From: Candidatus Aminicenantota bacterium
GTDB taxonomy: Bacteria > Acidobacteriota > Aminicenantia > UBA2199
Direction: 5' to 3'
Assembly: GCA_030612495.1 (NCBI GenBank)
Contig: JAUWNT010000130.1
Coordinates: forward strand, 1 to 5,860
Length of the DNA: 5,860 bases
Position 1 is the first letter of the stretch. Each line of letters begins with the position of its first letter. A program made the translations under genes and the position numbers. Shown here piece after piece: positions 4,901-5,860 of this stretch. The notes beneath the pieces were generated by a model. The model did no database searches, was not told the origin of the DNA, and worked only from the letters and a program-made list of their open reading frames with translations.

Positions 4901-5860
4901 TCAATCTCCCTGCAATATTAAATAAACGGTTGTTCCATTTCCCGTACTTTCAATTTCTAAATCTCCTTTCAGGCTTTTCATTATCCCGTAAGAAATATAT
5001 AGTCCAAGACCGGTTCCCTCCTTTTTTGTAGTAAAAAAGGGTTTAAGTACTTTATCTTTTATCTCTAAAGGAATGCCTGGTCCATTATCATGAATTGAGG
5101 TTATATACTTTATGCCTTTTTTTACTCCCTTGTATTCTGAATATGTTCTTATTGTAATTTCGCCTGATTTTCCTACTGCATCGAATGCATTAAATAGAAT
5201 ATTTAAAAAAACCTGATGTAATCTGTTTTTATCAGCTAATACATATAGGCCCTCGTCTGTTTCTTTTATGATTTTGACATTAGCAGGTATCCTTTTTTTG
5301 GGGATATCGTTAAGAGCTTTTTCTATAAATTCTTTTAATGAAAAGTTTATAATTGATATTTCTTTAAGTTTTGAGAAACTTAAAAGTGATTCTATAAAAC
5401 TATTAACTCTAAAAGTTTCCTTTTTTATTTTTTTTAAAGCTGACTTAATTTCATCAGGTCTAATATATGAATCAATGATCTCTTCGATCTCTAAAATAAT
5501 GGTATTCATTGGTGTTTTTAGTTCATGAGAGATGGAGGCAACCATTTCACCAAGCAGAACTAACCTGTCAAATTTGAACAATCTGTAATAGTTTCTGTCA
5601 TTTTCGACTTCAAGACGCTCGGTTTCTATAATTGGTATAAAGATATTTGCAGCTATTTTTATTATTCTTTCTATATCCTTTAGAAGTTTAGTTTTATTGC
5701 TGTCGATCCGAGCAAGAAGTATTCCACGATAATACTTTTTGCAATATAGTGGATAGATATAGTTTATATTAAATCTTTCCAATAGATTATTTGAATCTTT
5801 GTTAAAGAGTTCCCAATATATTTTTTCTTTTTTATCATATAACATAGAACTTTTGCGAGT
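4901..5860 (-). CDS. Sensor histidine kinase, 5' end cut by the window edge
   Basis: The partner kinase of the downstream regulator. Numbering from the Met at 5845, the dimerisation/phosphoacceptor H-box is GEMVASISHELKTPMN (99-114, H107), and a helical hairpin runs to about 160. The ATP-binding domain has the N-box QVFLNILFNAFDA (211-223, N215/N219), G1 HDNGPGIP (252-259), F-box PFFTTK (269-274) and G2 EGTGLGLYIS (276-285). All catalytic motifs are intact. The stretch before the H-box (about 25-80, IYPLYCKKYYRGILLARID...IAANIFIPIIETERL) resembles the end of a GAF-type sensory domain, but this is tentative. No membrane segment is visible in the part present. The frame stays open through the five codons upstream of 5845 to the window edge and that Met has no ribosome site, so the true start is probably outside. 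The stop is 1 nt before the regulator ATG. The signal sensed is unknown. Confidence 0.93.
   Translation of the reverse strand, partial: TRKSSMLYDKKEKIYWELFNKDSNNLLERFNINYIYPLYCKKYYRGILLARIDSNKTKLLKDIERIIKIAANIFIPIIETERLEVENDRNYYRLFKFDRLVLLGEMVASISHELKTPMNTIILEIEEIIDSYIRPDEIKSALKKIKKETFRVNSFIESLLSFSKLKEISIINFSLKEFIEKALNDIPKKRIPANVKIIKETDEGLYVLADKNRLHQVFLNILFNAFDAVGKSGEITIRTYSEYKGVKKGIKYITSIHDNGPGIPLEIKDKVLKPFFTTKKEGTGLGLYISYGIMKSLKGDLEIESTGNGTTVYLILQGD
4906..4911 (-). promoter_or_regulatory. Shine-Dalgarno site of the response regulator
   Basis: AGGGAG on the minus strand ends 6 nt before the regulator ATG at 4899 and lies inside the last codons of the kinase. It confirms that start and suggests coupled translation. 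It is the only clear Shine-Dalgarno sequence among the five complete gene starts in the window. Confidence 0.7.

Noticed and set aside
4661..4921. 86-codon plus-strand ORF opposite the regulator's receiver domain
   Set aside because: The opposite strand encodes an intact receiver domain with all key residues, so this frame is incidental.
5268..5528. 86-codon plus-strand ORF opposite the kinase H-box region
   Set aside because: Antisense shadow of the dimerisation domain; no independent support.

Overview
The window comes from an A+T-rich bacterial chromosome (roughly 30 % G+C by eye). It carries ordinary housekeeping and regulatory genes in two convergent groups. A bacterial enhancer-binding (sigma-54 activator) response regulator, a solute-binding protein and a secreted DUF192 protein fit a low-GC bacterium that uses sigma-54, probably a diderm. 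I cannot name the phylum from the sequence: the tlyA-nadK gene order is shared with distant groups such as mycobacteria, whose base composition is quite different.

Plus strand, 1-1654: the 3' end of a family 5 (peptide/nickel-type) ABC transporter solute-binding protein, then pcm (protein-L-isoaspartate O-methyltransferase) after 2 nt, then a secreted DUF192 protein joined to pcm by a 4-nt ATGA overlap. The spacing indicates one transcript. A 268-nt gap (1655-1922) follows. It holds a doubtful 41-codon ORF and hairpins that look like facing intrinsic terminators, as expected between converging operons.

Minus strand, 5860 down to 1923: a sensor histidine kinase whose 5' end is cut by the window edge, a sigma-54-dependent response regulator starting 1 nt after the kinase stop, then tlyA (S4-domain rRNA 2'-O-methyltransferase) after 18 nt, then nadK (NAD kinase) overlapping tlyA by 20 nt. 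The kinase and regulator form a two-component pair. The close packing suggests that rRNA methylation and NADP supply are at least partly co-transcribed with it, although a promoter-like motif immediately before tlyA could separate the two halves.

I looked for a novel system and did not find one: there is no CRISPR array, mobile element, tRNA/rRNA gene or unexplained large ORF. The points most worth a second look are the GAFTDA variant of the sigma-54 contact loop in the regulator, the tlyA start (no Shine-Dalgarno, a TATAAT placed to give a leaderless message, and an A10 tract right after the ATG), the two-component/tlyA/nadK linkage, and the terminator region.
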